The position numbers and the translations under genes were made by a program. The notes under the pieces were generated by a model. That model was not told the origin of the DNA, searched no databases, and saw only the letters and a program-made list of their open reading frames with translations. This document shows positions 12,116-23,376 of a DNA stretch of 64,000 nucleotides, one piece after another (within the stretch, counting starts at the first letter, position 1; every line of letters starts with the position of its first letter). The stretch comes from Daucus carota subsp. sativus (lineage: Eukaryota > Streptophyta > Magnoliopsida > Apiales > Apiaceae). Location: positions 9,452,501 through 9,516,500 of the forward strand of contig NC_030387.2 of the NCBI RefSeq assembly GCF_001625215.2, given 5' to 3'.

Positions 12116-13097
12116 GTTTCTTGACCTTAAGAAGAGGGTTCTAATGCAAATAGTTGGTTTTATGAATTCAAATAACAGACTACACAGTCTTGATCTAAAA
12201 TTTGAAATTAATTATCAAATTGATTTAACTTTTGTATCATTGGCATGTTTGTTGGATGAGTTGTATCATAAATAAGAAGCTAGTCTTTATATTGCATCAT
12301 TGGCATGTCTGTTGGATGAGTTGCAGTTGCTATTGAAGCGACTAAACTACTACTTGAAATGGAAAAACGTTTCACCGTTTCATGCCTAAACGATAAACGA
12401 ATCAATGCGAATCAATGGCGAGCAGGTGTAATAAGGATCGGATCAATGGTGAGCCTAGTGCATATCATCCAGCAGGCAGAGGTCCGCCCTCCTCGGTTCT
12501 TCGTACCCAAGGAAAATCACCATCAGAACCACTAAGATGCTGATAAATGAGCCTCATAGTCACTAAATATACAGACTAGGAATTATATTTGAAATTTGAA
12601 ACTGAATCACAGAAGGTATAATGACATGATCTACATACAATTCAATTGATGCAGTAAGCAAAGTCCAAGGGGGGTAGCAAAGCACTAGTGTAATTCCCAA
12701 ACTTCTCACCAACTGGAATGCCAAAACATGGCTGGAACAGACTTGGAAAAAACAAGATGATGGCTGCTACATATCTTTCACTTCTTGCAATATACTCATA
12801 TCATCAATAGGTACATGGCTAGAGCCTAGAAGATGAAATTACAGTGTTTTACCTTAGACTTCTACATTCTGTAACAATGTGGAAGAACAAATGTGCAGGT
12901 ACAGTATCAGTCATGTACCGTATAACAGTTTGTACAGTCGTACTTTTCCTTTAATTGCATCTGAATTCTCCATACCTAGTGGGTTGGGTTATGCAGATGA
13001 TTACTTTCAATCAATTATAAAACCCACGAACCTCAAACCATGCTTGATTGGCAGATGCTATCTTCAGACGAGTAAAATTTTAGTTACTATATGTATT
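12116..13097. other. Intergenic / PANK 3' region with a small tandem duplication
   Basis: The phrase ATCATTGGCATG(T)TTGTTGGATGAG occurs at about 12236 and again at about 12297, a local duplication of roughly 61 bp. The rest (12380-13097) holds no gene I can recognise and probably includes the 3' untranslated region of the pantothenate kinase transcript. Confidence 0.5.
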
Positions 13098-16000
13098 CTA
13101 CTTTCCTTGTGATTTTATCTCTGCAGGAAGTAGGCGTTGATTTTCTCCAGTACACTGTACACCATTTGAGAGCTGCTCAACTAACTGATGAGACATTGAT
13201 TCACCCGAACCTTCCTTCTGGTAGCTCGTGTATGCTCCCAAGGCTCCAAGAAATCCCTCATGCCGCAAGAACATTGCTTTGGCCTCACCTTTTGACCTGA
13301 AAATAAATGTAATGTTGTATGACGTCTAAAGATGCTGAAATGCAGGCAACAATATTCAAACTCATGAATATGACTACAAGAAGAAGACCATATTCCAATA
13401 TACAGGCACTCAATTAGCTGCTACCGGCTCCAACTTAGTCTAGAGGCATATAGAAGCAACTCTATTCAAATGATTAATTACCAAAAATCAACTGCCACGG
13501 ATATTGTATCCATAGTAAATTCATGACCACGAATAAAGAATCCTCCAAAGAAAATCCGCTTGAGACCAAACCGAAGAGCATTTAAGTATGAGATCTGTAA
13601 ATAGCAAATCTCAAATTAACAAAATTGGGGAAACTAATGACAATTGTATATACTTAAGAACACAGTTTCTTAGTTGGAAAAGTGACCAAAATTTACACAT
13701 ATGTAGACATCTGCAGGCACAACTATCTGTCTATCACCATTCATGCTCAAAAAAAAGGTATGTACACTCTTTTTTCGATAAACATGTGTGGTACTGGAAT
13801 GTTGCAAGAAGTCATTCTTATAGACTCACCTGTCCAATATTATTTGAAATCATTCGTAAGAGTGATCGAGCCATATCTTCAGGTTTGTAGTCTTCAAGTT
13901 CTTTATTTTCAGAAATCGCCTTGCCAAAACTAGAGGCAATAGTTGTGGATGAAAGGCCTATCTGTGAAAAAAGGGACAATCAGTTCTGTCTATCAGGAAG
14001 GAATAGGTTATATTAGTACTAATTTTGCTGCATGTATATATATGTTTACCAAATCTAACTAATTAAGAGATCTAAAAGGAAACTCTGCAAAAAAGTCACT
14101 CTAGCACATCAAAATCAAGCATAGAGTCACTTTCAGTAGCACCCTGTGATTACCTTACACAGAAAGATTAAGAGATAATAATATGAACATCTATAACACC
14201 AGTATTCCACACACAGGTTAACTGTTAGTAAAAAAAACTCCATGCCACTTAATATAAATATAGTGCCCAAATTCCCATGGGAAATGCAAAAAATCAATGC
14301 ATTTTTCTGTTCAACCCAACACGCTTATATTGTCCTTCAACAGGAAAAAAAATAGAGATATGCATCACCTTTCTGAACATATAAACTTTAAATTCACTGG
14401 AAGTCTGGAACATGTAAATGAATATGCATGTAACCGGTGCAGATATTGGTACTATAATAAACCTGGAGCAGAGTGGAATCTGACAACTTTTCCAATTATT
14501 TAGTTATCTTGCATACAATAATTTTAAAGTTGGCTAACTTGATTAAAAGGGCATGTCATAGTATGAATAAAAGCTTCACTCTCCAAACCAACTCTCCCGA
14601 ACAAAACATGTACTTTCATCAAGTTAATTTCAACTTTTAGTCACCTCTTCCCACAGAAAAACATGAATATAACAATGTAATAGGAATCTATACCTTTGAG
14701 TAGTCGAGGCCACCATATATGTCTCCAACAAGCATGTCAATCACTCTATTATTTCCCACATGACTCAGCTTCAGCAACTCATCAAAACTGAAACTAAATA
14801 TTATGTTCATGAATGTCGACTTTAAGCAAAAAAACAATCTCAAATTAAAATTAAAAAAACATTTAGTAAAAGCTTAGTACAACCTTTTGCAATTTGTCAA
14901 AAGCTTCCCCAAACCCCAAAAGGTGCCACCACCAACACTAGTTCCACTAACTCGCTCAAATTTTTCATCTCCTTCAACCTATGTTTATCAATCAAAAGTG
15001 GGGCTAAATAAATACAAGATCTAAATTGTGAATCACCCAAGCATTTCAAATCTCAACTCATAATTTCAGGGCATTAGTGGCTCCGCAAGACCGAAATGCA
15101 TTAACAGAGCAGATATTACACTACAGGTTACACTTTTATCTTCTAATGAGAAACTATCAATTAGTGATCCATATTAAGATTTATATATTCAGATCTCAAT
15201 TCTGCTGTATTAAAGCTTGCAACATCTACTGGTAAGGTGGGGATGTTTTCCCAATATCCACTTCTACAACAATCTTAATATAACAGGGCTCCAGTTTACC
15301 ACATAGCGTACAAAGAGCTTAATTTTAAATTCTAGTTGCCTGTATATTGCTCTGTACTCACTCTGCCCATATTATGCATAACAGTAAACTAGAAACTCAA
15401 TAAAAGGTATACATGTTGCTTTCTGGAACACTACAGTAACATATATATATTACCAGTGCTGTAAAAGGAAATCATTCTCTACACATCTGAGATTTCATAC
15501 TTTTCACTTACTAAAACAAAATAATATGTACATGGGAGAAGTACCTTTATCATGCTAACGCCAGACCCAATATTAACAAGTAGATATGGATACATATCAT
15601 TGTGGTCAATCTGCAGATACTCCTTATGGCCATTCATGTATGTAAAAGCTTCTTGATTATTTGCCTATTAGAGGATTAACAAAACAATCGAGCATATAAG
15701 CAAATTATTTTATATACTTCCAACAAGAAAGCAGTCTGGGAGCTTAATAAATAAATGAGATGTTAACACAATCATTTCATTATAAATAGCTCAATGAATT
15801 AGATAATAGCATCCACAAACCAAATAATTCTCTGTAGCTTATTCCTACCTTAAGAAGAGAATTAGCACCAGCAACAAGGCAATCCATTTCGTCTACCTTG
15901 TCGAGTGTAATGCCAAGCCTTTCCATAAATAAATCAGCAAACTTAAATGCCCCACCACCTGTGGCCTTCAAATGGACTACAATCAGTCAACAAAAGAATT

Positions 16001-18401
16001 TTATGTGCTTCGGATGCATGTGGTGTGAGTAATTAAATTTTTGTAATTGACCATTATGAAGGAAACATTATAACAAATCTTCATATTTATACGGAAATTA
16101 GCAGTTTCCAACTAAATTGCGACCCAATACAACTCATGCATCCCACTGGTTTACAAATGGAACAGAAAAGTAGCTATATATGTGAGGGAATTGCCTAAAC
16201 GTCATATTCTGATAATGTTCACTATTGGATGCTGTACCTTGATAAGCTTTCTATCATGTGCAGAAGGCTGTTTTTTGTCTGGTAGATCACCTGAAAATAA
16301 CATTTGTTACATAAGAGAACACATTGCAGCTTCCAAAGGAACATTGCAAATTTAAAATGTGTATTTACTGGTATATAACTGAAAAAAATGTCATTTAGCA
16401 TTTTGTATTCTTCGATCGAAATGCGTTGAGTCCATTTTTCTTATTTTTTTATAGCAAAACGCGGGAAATAAACCCGCCAACTAGTTAATAAACTTCATCG
16501 ATTTCAGTAGATAATAAGAAATGATCAGTTTTGTTTTTAAAACTGTACTCTGGTGAAAGAGAAAAATATTTCTGTTTTATATCTATTTTTAATCAGGCGC
16601 CTTAATGCAGAATCTGGATTCTAAAACTCCACAGAAATATTCTTGCACAGAAGATCTTTTGCCACCTTTTTTAGAAGTAGGTCCAATAAATGATGATCCC
16701 TAAATATTATACTGAGTAATTAAGGTAATTCATTTATATCGACCTTTATCAATAGACTGAAAAAAATGGAGCTGCAGTCAAGTTTAAATGACCCTAGGTT
16801 TAAACATCCACTTAGCAACTTAGGTTTTTTACCTGGCTCCCTAAACGTCAAAAGCTGTGAGCTAATTACATCTCCTCTATACACTGCACAAGGCTATGCA
16901 ATCTATACTATTTATGGATAGTATATATGCATCAGTAGGGTGGTACACTGCAAAAGTCAAATTCGCTAGAGCCTACTTTTTACCGTAATTGTCATAGACA
17001 GAACACTGTAGTGCAGATAAGTATTTGGCAACTCAAACCAAACCTCTGGGCACATGAGTAACTAACTTACAATCGAATCGAGCTCAGTTTGGTAAAAAAA
17101 AAAACTACAATATTGTATACCTTTAAATTGATCTGATAAACTTATTTCATTAGAAATTTATACTACACAAAAGAGCAATACCATGGCTACAAAGCTGATT
17201 GGACGAAATGAACTCCAAGCAATCATCAATCTTGCTGGTCTCAAACTTAAGAAAATGCAGCGTGCCCTTTCCAGTATGGCATTTCATGAGACCGTCAGAT
17301 ATCTCATTGCTTTCCTCCTGGGACACCTTTACTTGACTATCAGGCGAACAATTATCATCACTAGAGAGATATACCATCTTGATGAGAGTGCCTGGCATGA
17401 TACACATGATCACTACTATATTAGTCAGCCCAAGTAAAAACCTAATAACATATAATCTCACCTTCAGTAATAATGATTTGAAACGGAACTTCAAACATAT
17501 AAACAAGTTAGTAAGAAACAGGACCTCAAAAGTCCATTTAAATAAAATCTAACATTTACAATATAACTACTCAAACGGTTTGGTACTTGGTTGCATTGTA
17601 TTGCGACGCCACTTCCGCATATAGATCAAAATTGTACTTTAACGATAGGTTGTGAAAATGCTCCGGAGCCCAGCCACATATCCAATTTAAATAACACTGT
17701 AGATTGTACTGCTACCATCATTACTCACAGTTTATTTCGCGGTCGTGTATAGCGATGCTAGCTCCTTTTACACTTCAACAGTATTTAATTCCCCGATCAA
17801 CTAATCAATCTACTCCTAAAAGCTGAGAAAATGCTCCCGCATATCGCCTACCCAACCATCTCTATAATAGTTCAGTTCAACTACCGGATAGGTTGATCAA
17901 CAGATCAATCTCCTCTTAAAACCTGAGAAAATACTCTTGAGCACCACCTACACTAACCGTCTCTACAGTATTTCAATTTAACTCCCCATAGCTTAATCAA
18001 CTAAGCAATCTCCTCTTAAAAGCAGAGAATATCCTCCGGAGCATCACCTACACTAATCCTCTCTATAATAATTCAATTCAACTCCCCGAACCCTTGATCA
18101 AAAAAATCAATCTTCTCCTAAAAGCTGAGAAAATGCTCCAGAGCATCGCCTACACTAATCGTCTCTACACTACAATTACGAAGCTCGCATTGCATCGGAA
18201 ACTTATAAATCTTACAACACCACTATTAAAGTAAAGCAATTATGTATCATATACGAATATGCAAGCAGATGACAAGAGAAATGTTGAATTATGATCAAAA
18301 TGAAATTGAAGAAATGAGAGTTAAATTAGGGTAAAAAAATCACCTCCAATATCAAGAGCGAGATGTGCAGATTGATTTGTTTTAGTTGGATTCTCATCCA
18401 T
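13098..18401 (-). CDS. PANK1: Pantothenate kinase (type II, eukaryotic), 10 exons
   Basis: It phosphorylates pantothenate with ATP, the first committed step of coenzyme A synthesis. Exons on the minus strand: 18401-18344, 17391-17182, 16290-16238, 15965-15849, 15664-15545, 14978-14884, 14787-14694, 13961-13830, 13594-13482, 13296-13098. All phases join and give 396 aa. Motifs in order: [16 protein letters not shown] (start of the actin-like fold), [60 protein letters not shown] and [10 protein letters not shown]. The C-terminus stops after the kinase, so this is the short PANK1 form and not the long plant form fused to a DUF89 phosphatase. No transit peptide is evident, so it is probably cytosolic. 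The start is the first in-frame ATG directly before the conserved N-terminal strand. Intron 1 (17392-18343) carries a ~100-bp tandem repeat. Confidence 0.95.
17777..18172. repeat. ~100-bp tandem repeat (about 4 copies) in PANK intron 1
   Basis: The landmark GCTGAGAAAATGCTC and variants recur at 17822, 17922, 18022 and 18124, each preceded by CAATCTxCTCxTAAAA and followed by CGCCTACACTAATCGTCTCT-like sequence. Copies are diverged. It has no coding potential. It lies in the 5' intron of the pantothenate kinase gene. Confidence 0.85.
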
Positions 18402-19331
18402 TTGTGCGTGTTGTATCGGTGATGATAGTTGAAGAATCGCTAGACTGAAAACACGTACACTAGAAAATTGAGAAATGAGTTGGGTCTATTGAAATTGAGG
18501 AGATGGAATCAAAGTGGTTGGAGAGTCGTGCGCCTTTTGTGTTTCAGCTCTCAAATGTAATGTAAGTTTAAACATACATGGTTCATTAAAAAAGTATCCA
18601 ATTCCAACCGGAGTTACGTTGCCCATCGATTCGCCAGTTTTTTATATTCTTTTACATGTTCACACTTAAATATAATATGAAGTTTCGGTGTAGTACTTAT
18701 TTTGGTGTAATTTTGTAGATCAAATAACTTATTATTGGATTATAAAATTAATGAATGATTGATATTATTGAATAAAATAGATTTTATTGACTAACAATTC
18801 CGTATATGGATTCGCAGGACCGTATATCTTGCAACTGTAATGATACATCATTAACTATCTTGTACTTCTCTCTAATAAATTTTCAATTACAAATCAAGCT
18901 TTTTATTGTAAATAGGACTGCAAGACGATCGTCATGTACATCGGTTTCACAGCTTTACAGCTTCATGAATAGCAGAACCATCGCACCGTCCATTATTGTC
19001 TTCAACTATGTTTAGTGTTAGTTGCAGAGCAATCCATTTTCATTGCCATCATCGTCTTCTTGCATTTTCATTATATGCATATTGATAACCACTCCGCTCG
19101 TTGATGTGTCCATTATCATTGTTCCGGGTGGTTTAAGCTAGGCCGGGACCTGTAAAACAATGACACGCGGGGATGTGTCCCGTGAAGCACATTCGACATG
19201 ATAATCAATGATCAGAAGAGTTGATAATCAGTGGGACATATAATTTGTGTGCTTTGAATGATCAATATGTGTTACAATAGAGAGAGTCTATTTAGAGATG
19301 TATATATGTTGTGAATATGCTTGGTACTAGT
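18402..19331. other. PANK upstream intergenic region
   Basis: It should contain the pantothenate kinase promoter. I recognise no gene, and the 69-codon frame at 18806-19015 has no domain. The region ends at the hAT-type element with TSD GTACTAGT. Confidence 0.5.
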
Positions 19332-20000
19332 TAGGGGTGTTAATGAAACGAATTCGAAACGAATACTATAGTTTTTATATTTGTATTCGGTTTAAATATA
19401 CATATTCGGATTTGTATTCGTTTATTATCCGAATAGTTATTTGTATTCGTATTCGTATTCGGTTAAATTCACGAACTATTCATATTCGTTTAAGGCACTC
19501 ATTTAAAAGAAAATAAAAAAAATAACTAAACTGCTGACACGTGACAAAAGTTATAAACTCCCATACTTCACCAATTCAAGCAAACTATAAAAAGTACTAA
19601 TAATACAGACTACAGTCATCCAACTCAAATAATATAAAATTCAAATTACTGATTGAACAAACCTGGATAAACCAGAAGGTGTGACATTTTGTTTCTGATT
19701 TGTCGGTCTGTGGCTATAACTAGAAGAGCTCCCCTTACCAGTACATAATCTTATTAAATAAAAATATAATATTTTTCTATATAATATAAAATTATATATA
19801 TATATATAATTTAATTTCCGAATAATTAAACGAATAGCGAATACGAATATTTATCTATTCGAATTTGTATTCGTTAACAAACCGAATATTTTTTAAGATT
19901 TGAATTCGTATTTGTATTTGTTAACAAACGAATACGAATAATGTTAAACGAATTCGAATACCGAATATTTCATTAAATATTCGTTTCGTTAACAGCCCTA
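19332..20000. mobile_element. Non-autonomous hAT-type element with CGAATACGAAT-rich ends
   Basis: Ends are TAGGGGTGTTAATGAAACG and, read inward from the right, TAGGGCTGTTAACGAAACG. A perfect 8-bp duplication, GTACTAGT, flanks it at 19324-19331 and 20001-20008. Both subterminal regions are filled with CGAATACGAATA and ATTCGTATTCG repeats. The middle is AT-rich and non-coding. Its right part (from 19695) was copied again at 22910-23219 by the tandem duplication described below. Confidence 0.9.
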
Positions 20001-20157
20001 GTACTAGTGCGTGTGTCCTCCTTTAATGTGTAGAAAGACATGCATCTATAGTGTAGTCATGTGAACATTATAGAACAAATGGCATATATTGTTTGCTACA
20101 ACACGAATCATGGCCTTACCTTGATCAGTACACCATCATATTGTCTGTCATTGAGTT

Positions 20158-22552
20158 CAGTAGCGTAACTAAGATTAAAAATTAACAGGGGCTCAATTAT
20201 TTAACATCAAGAATTCATATTTTTATCTCATAAAGTAAACGTACCTTTTTTTATGTGCTGGTGGTGATATCCTTACTTGAAGAACTAATAGATGATAACT
20301 GAATCCTCCGAGTTTGCATATGCTGATAACGTTGCAAGACTGATTCGTTATCCACAGTCGCAAATATTGCCTTCTCGATGTACACCATTATACTATCATT
20401 CAGCCACTCATCCCCCATATGATTAGGCAAATCAGAATTCACAATTTTCATTGCTGAGAATACTCTCTCAACAGTAGCTGTCGCAATAGGCAAAACAAGA
20501 GTTAACTCAATCAATCGATAAACAAGAGGATAAGCTGTATGTCTACGAGTCTTCACCATTTTAATTGCAAGCTCCCCTATATTCTTAAGTTCTGAAATAT
20601 TTTTATCGCGTCGGACATCAAAGATGAAGTTGTTGAACTGAGTACCCAATAGTTCTTGATCCATTAACGAGAAATCATTTGGATAAAACTGTGTTAATCG
20701 AAGAAGCTTTGCATGATTAAAATCCGAAAAAGAATTTCGGGGATCAAGAAAGACAATGCAAGTAAGCAGCTCAGTGTTTGTCTCTGAAAAGCAATCTTGA
20801 GAAATAATATCAATCACCTGAAAATCAAATTTGAACAGAATATATAAACATGGCGTACTCAAATAGATAAGTTGTACTATTGACTAAACCAATAAAAGAC
20901 ACATAAATAATGAAAGTAAGTAACTAACCCCACAAAATATTTCAACACGGTATAGATGAAAGTATGTAACATCTGCGACCCTGAATTGGTATTATGTCAT
21001 TCATATTAGGTACTTCAATGGAGTTCTCAACACAAAAATTCTTAACACTTTCTAAAAATGTCTCCCATTTGTCTTCTCTTAATGAATGTAGTTCCACTTT
21101 CGTAACTCGAACCATAGTCATGGCGTTGATAATATTTTGAGTCTTTTGTTGTAAGGCTTCTGGCAAATCATTAGTTATTGCCAAGATATCTTTCATCAAA
21201 TGCAATGTAAACACAAACTTGAATGTTTGCATTTTCTCAAGTAAGCCTTCTGCGATGTGTATATCCTGGTCGAGTCAAAGAAATTTCCTGATTTTTTCCT
21301 TTACCAAAAATAATTTCACCACTTTCCAATCCTTCGAGAACTCATGTTTGAAGCTACATCATAACCTTGGCCTCGCAATTGGGATAATGATAACCCATGT
21401 CTCGTAAATAATATGGCTATGGATCTTTTCAATGAATGAGAAGATGTATTTGTCACATGTTCCAATGAGATGAACCGTTCAATTACCTCATCATTTTTAT
21501 TTACATATCTAAAAACCACAGCCATTTGTTCCTTCGCCAGATATGTCTCGAGGCTCATCAACCATAAGTGAAAAAAATCTATCCCCAATATCAAGAAATA
21601 TTGCTGATCTCGTCTCATTCGCACAAGCACTTACCAATTCTTTTTGCACCTTTGGAGATGTAAGTTGACAATTACCAGGACCTTTCTTTATCTCTTTCTC
21701 AGTGCAATGCCATTCAAGAAATTCAAGAAAGTTTCCCCTGTTCAAAGAATCCACAGTCTCATCATGACCCCGAAAAGGAAGACCTTGGCGCAAAAGCATC
21801 TGAATCACACCTAAACTTGTAGTTAGGCTCGCGATAATTACCTTCTATTTCGTACCCTTTTGCTGAAAAAACATGTGATATGCTTTGCCTTTGATTTTTA
21901 AATGCTTTGCCTTTCTCGGTGTTTAAAATGCTTGACATTGACATTGTCTTGTGCTCAAAGGAATTAAACTTACTAAGCTAAAAAGACACAAATTGGAGAT
22001 TGGGCAAGAAAAGGAATAGTTGTACATACCTGAAATTGACAGGAGACTGAAGAATAAAAGTTAGCAGGAGTAAATTAGCCGAAGCAGTGACAAGTGCGGT
22101 GTGCCGAGAGCGAAATCCGCGGCCAGAGAGCAGAGAGGGAGTCCGGGAGTTTTCAAAATTTGTTTTTGTGTTTATATGTATTTTAGAAACTAATGGGCTT
22201 TGTAGGTTTGTTTTAATTTTGGATTCTTTTAATCACAAATGTAATGGGCTTACCAGAAAAAATAGTGTACAATTCAATCATGCTCAAATTCTTTTTTTTT
22301 TAAATCTTAAATGGTATATATCATATTGTATATAGTTTTTTAATTTATTAATGTTAACTATTGACAAAAATAATGAAGCCAATTTTTTATTGAAAAGAAA
22401 AGGAAAAAAGTCCAGGGCTTAATAAGTTATTCGGGGCTCAAAAATTTTCTTTTCTTATTTTTATAATATATCTACGACTAAAAAAAATTCTATTGAATTT
22501 CGTAAGTCTAGACGAGGCTCAAGCCTCCCTCCGCCCCCTAGTTCCGCCCCTG
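20158..22552 (-). mobile_element. hAT transposon (ZMYM1/DUF4371 type), copy 1
   Basis: The right end, read inward, is CAGGGGCGGAACTAGGGGG. The left end is CAGTAGCGTAACTAAG, which matches at 11 of its first 14 bases. The element is flanked by a perfect 8-bp duplication, ATTGAGTT, at 20150-20157 and 22553-22560. It is 2395 bp and contains a decayed transposase gene on the minus strand. TIR, TSD length and protein all agree on the hAT superfamily. Confidence 0.93.
20251..21944 (-). pseudogene. hAT transposase with DUF4371 and HAT dimerisation region, frameshifted (copy 1)
   Basis: Reading down the minus strand, the pieces are a start MSMSSILNTEKGKAFKNQR (21944), LLRQGLPFRGHDETVDSLNRG (DUF4371 hallmark, about 21800), the segment SLMVDEPRDISG, GQGYDVASNMS (about 21350), and at the C-terminus LPIATATVERVFSAMKIV with ENSIxVYIE, the hAT dimerisation region. 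The pieces lie in different frames. One break, at about 20943-20834, looks like a true intron ending TTTTCAG; the others, for example near 21810 and 20970, are frameshifts. An intact family member would have about 700-800 residues. This copy probably makes no active enzyme. Confidence 0.88.
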
Positions 22553-22753
22553 ATTGAGTTGTTGTACCTGCCCCTGCTTTATATATAAACATTTTTCATA
22601 TTTTGTCAAGTCTGTAGATAGTTTTATTATGAGAATTATGCATTATATATTATTGTCCCACACTCCCTTAATCCGCTTTAGTGTGTTGGGGAAGTAGAGA
22701 AAGAAAAAAGAAAACCGAGCTGGGAAAAGTTTGAAGAAAAATAAATTGTTTCA

Positions 22754-22890
22754 GTTGCCCTCCAAGTGTTGGGCACGAGCAACACGGAGAAAGAAAATTT
22801 TATAATTTTTTTGTTAGTCCCCCCCCCCCCCCCCCCCGTGTTGGTCGCGGACAACACTTGGGAGATAGAAACTTTTGTGAAAAAATTTGA
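22754..22890. repeat. Start of GTTGGTTGCGGACAACAC repeat array with 19-C tract (copy 1)
   Basis: Two degenerate units (GTGTTGGGCACGAGCAACAC and GTGTTGGTCGCGGACAACAC) surround a run of 19 cytosines at 22819-22837. The array is cut short here by the duplication junction; the fuller version is at 25974-26330. Confidence 0.75.
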
Positions 22891-23376
22891 TTTTATAATA
22901 TTTAGTGTGCTGATTTGTCGGTCTGTGGCTATAACTAGAAGGGCTCCCCTTACCAGTACATAATCTTATTAAATAAAAATATAATATTTTTCTATATAAT
23001 ATAAAATTATATATATATATATATATAATTTAATTTCCGAATAATTAAACGAATAGCGAATACGAATATTTATCTATTCGAATTTGTATTCGTTAACAAA
23101 CCGAATATTTTTTAAGATTTGAATTCGTATTTGTATTTGTTAACAAACGAATACGAATAATGTTAAACGAATTCGAATACCGAATATTTCATTAAATATT
23201 CGTTTCGTTAACAGCCCTAGTACTAGTGCGTGTGTCCTCCTTTAATGTGTAGAAAGACATGCATCTATAGTGTAGTCATGTGAACATTATAGAACAAATG
23301 GCATATATTGTTTGCTACAACACGAATCATGGCCTTACCTTGATCAGTACACCATCATATTGTCTGTCATTGAGTT

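Larger units (their letters stand above)
19695..22909. repeat. Copy 1 of a 3.2-kb direct tandem duplication
   Basis: Sequence from 19695 (CTGATTTGTCGGTCTG) onward is repeated nearly base for base from 22910, at an offset of 3215-3220 bp. The copy holds the right part of a hAT MITE, a 2.4-kb hAT transposon and part of a short-repeat array. Homology ends at about 22890, and roughly 19 bp of filler precede copy 2. About a dozen substitutions and small length changes (a TA run, T and C runs) separate the copies. Confidence 0.92.

Noticed and set aside
11985-12275. 96-codon open frame as a possible gene
   Set aside because: It overlaps a frameshifted Copia pol fragment; the matching residues lie in two other frames, so the long frame is accidental.
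13098-18401. PANK2-type fusion with a C-terminal DUF89 phosphatase
   Set aside because: The reading frame ends (…EIKSQGK and stop at 13098-13100) right after the kinase domain and no DUF89 motifs were seen downstream.
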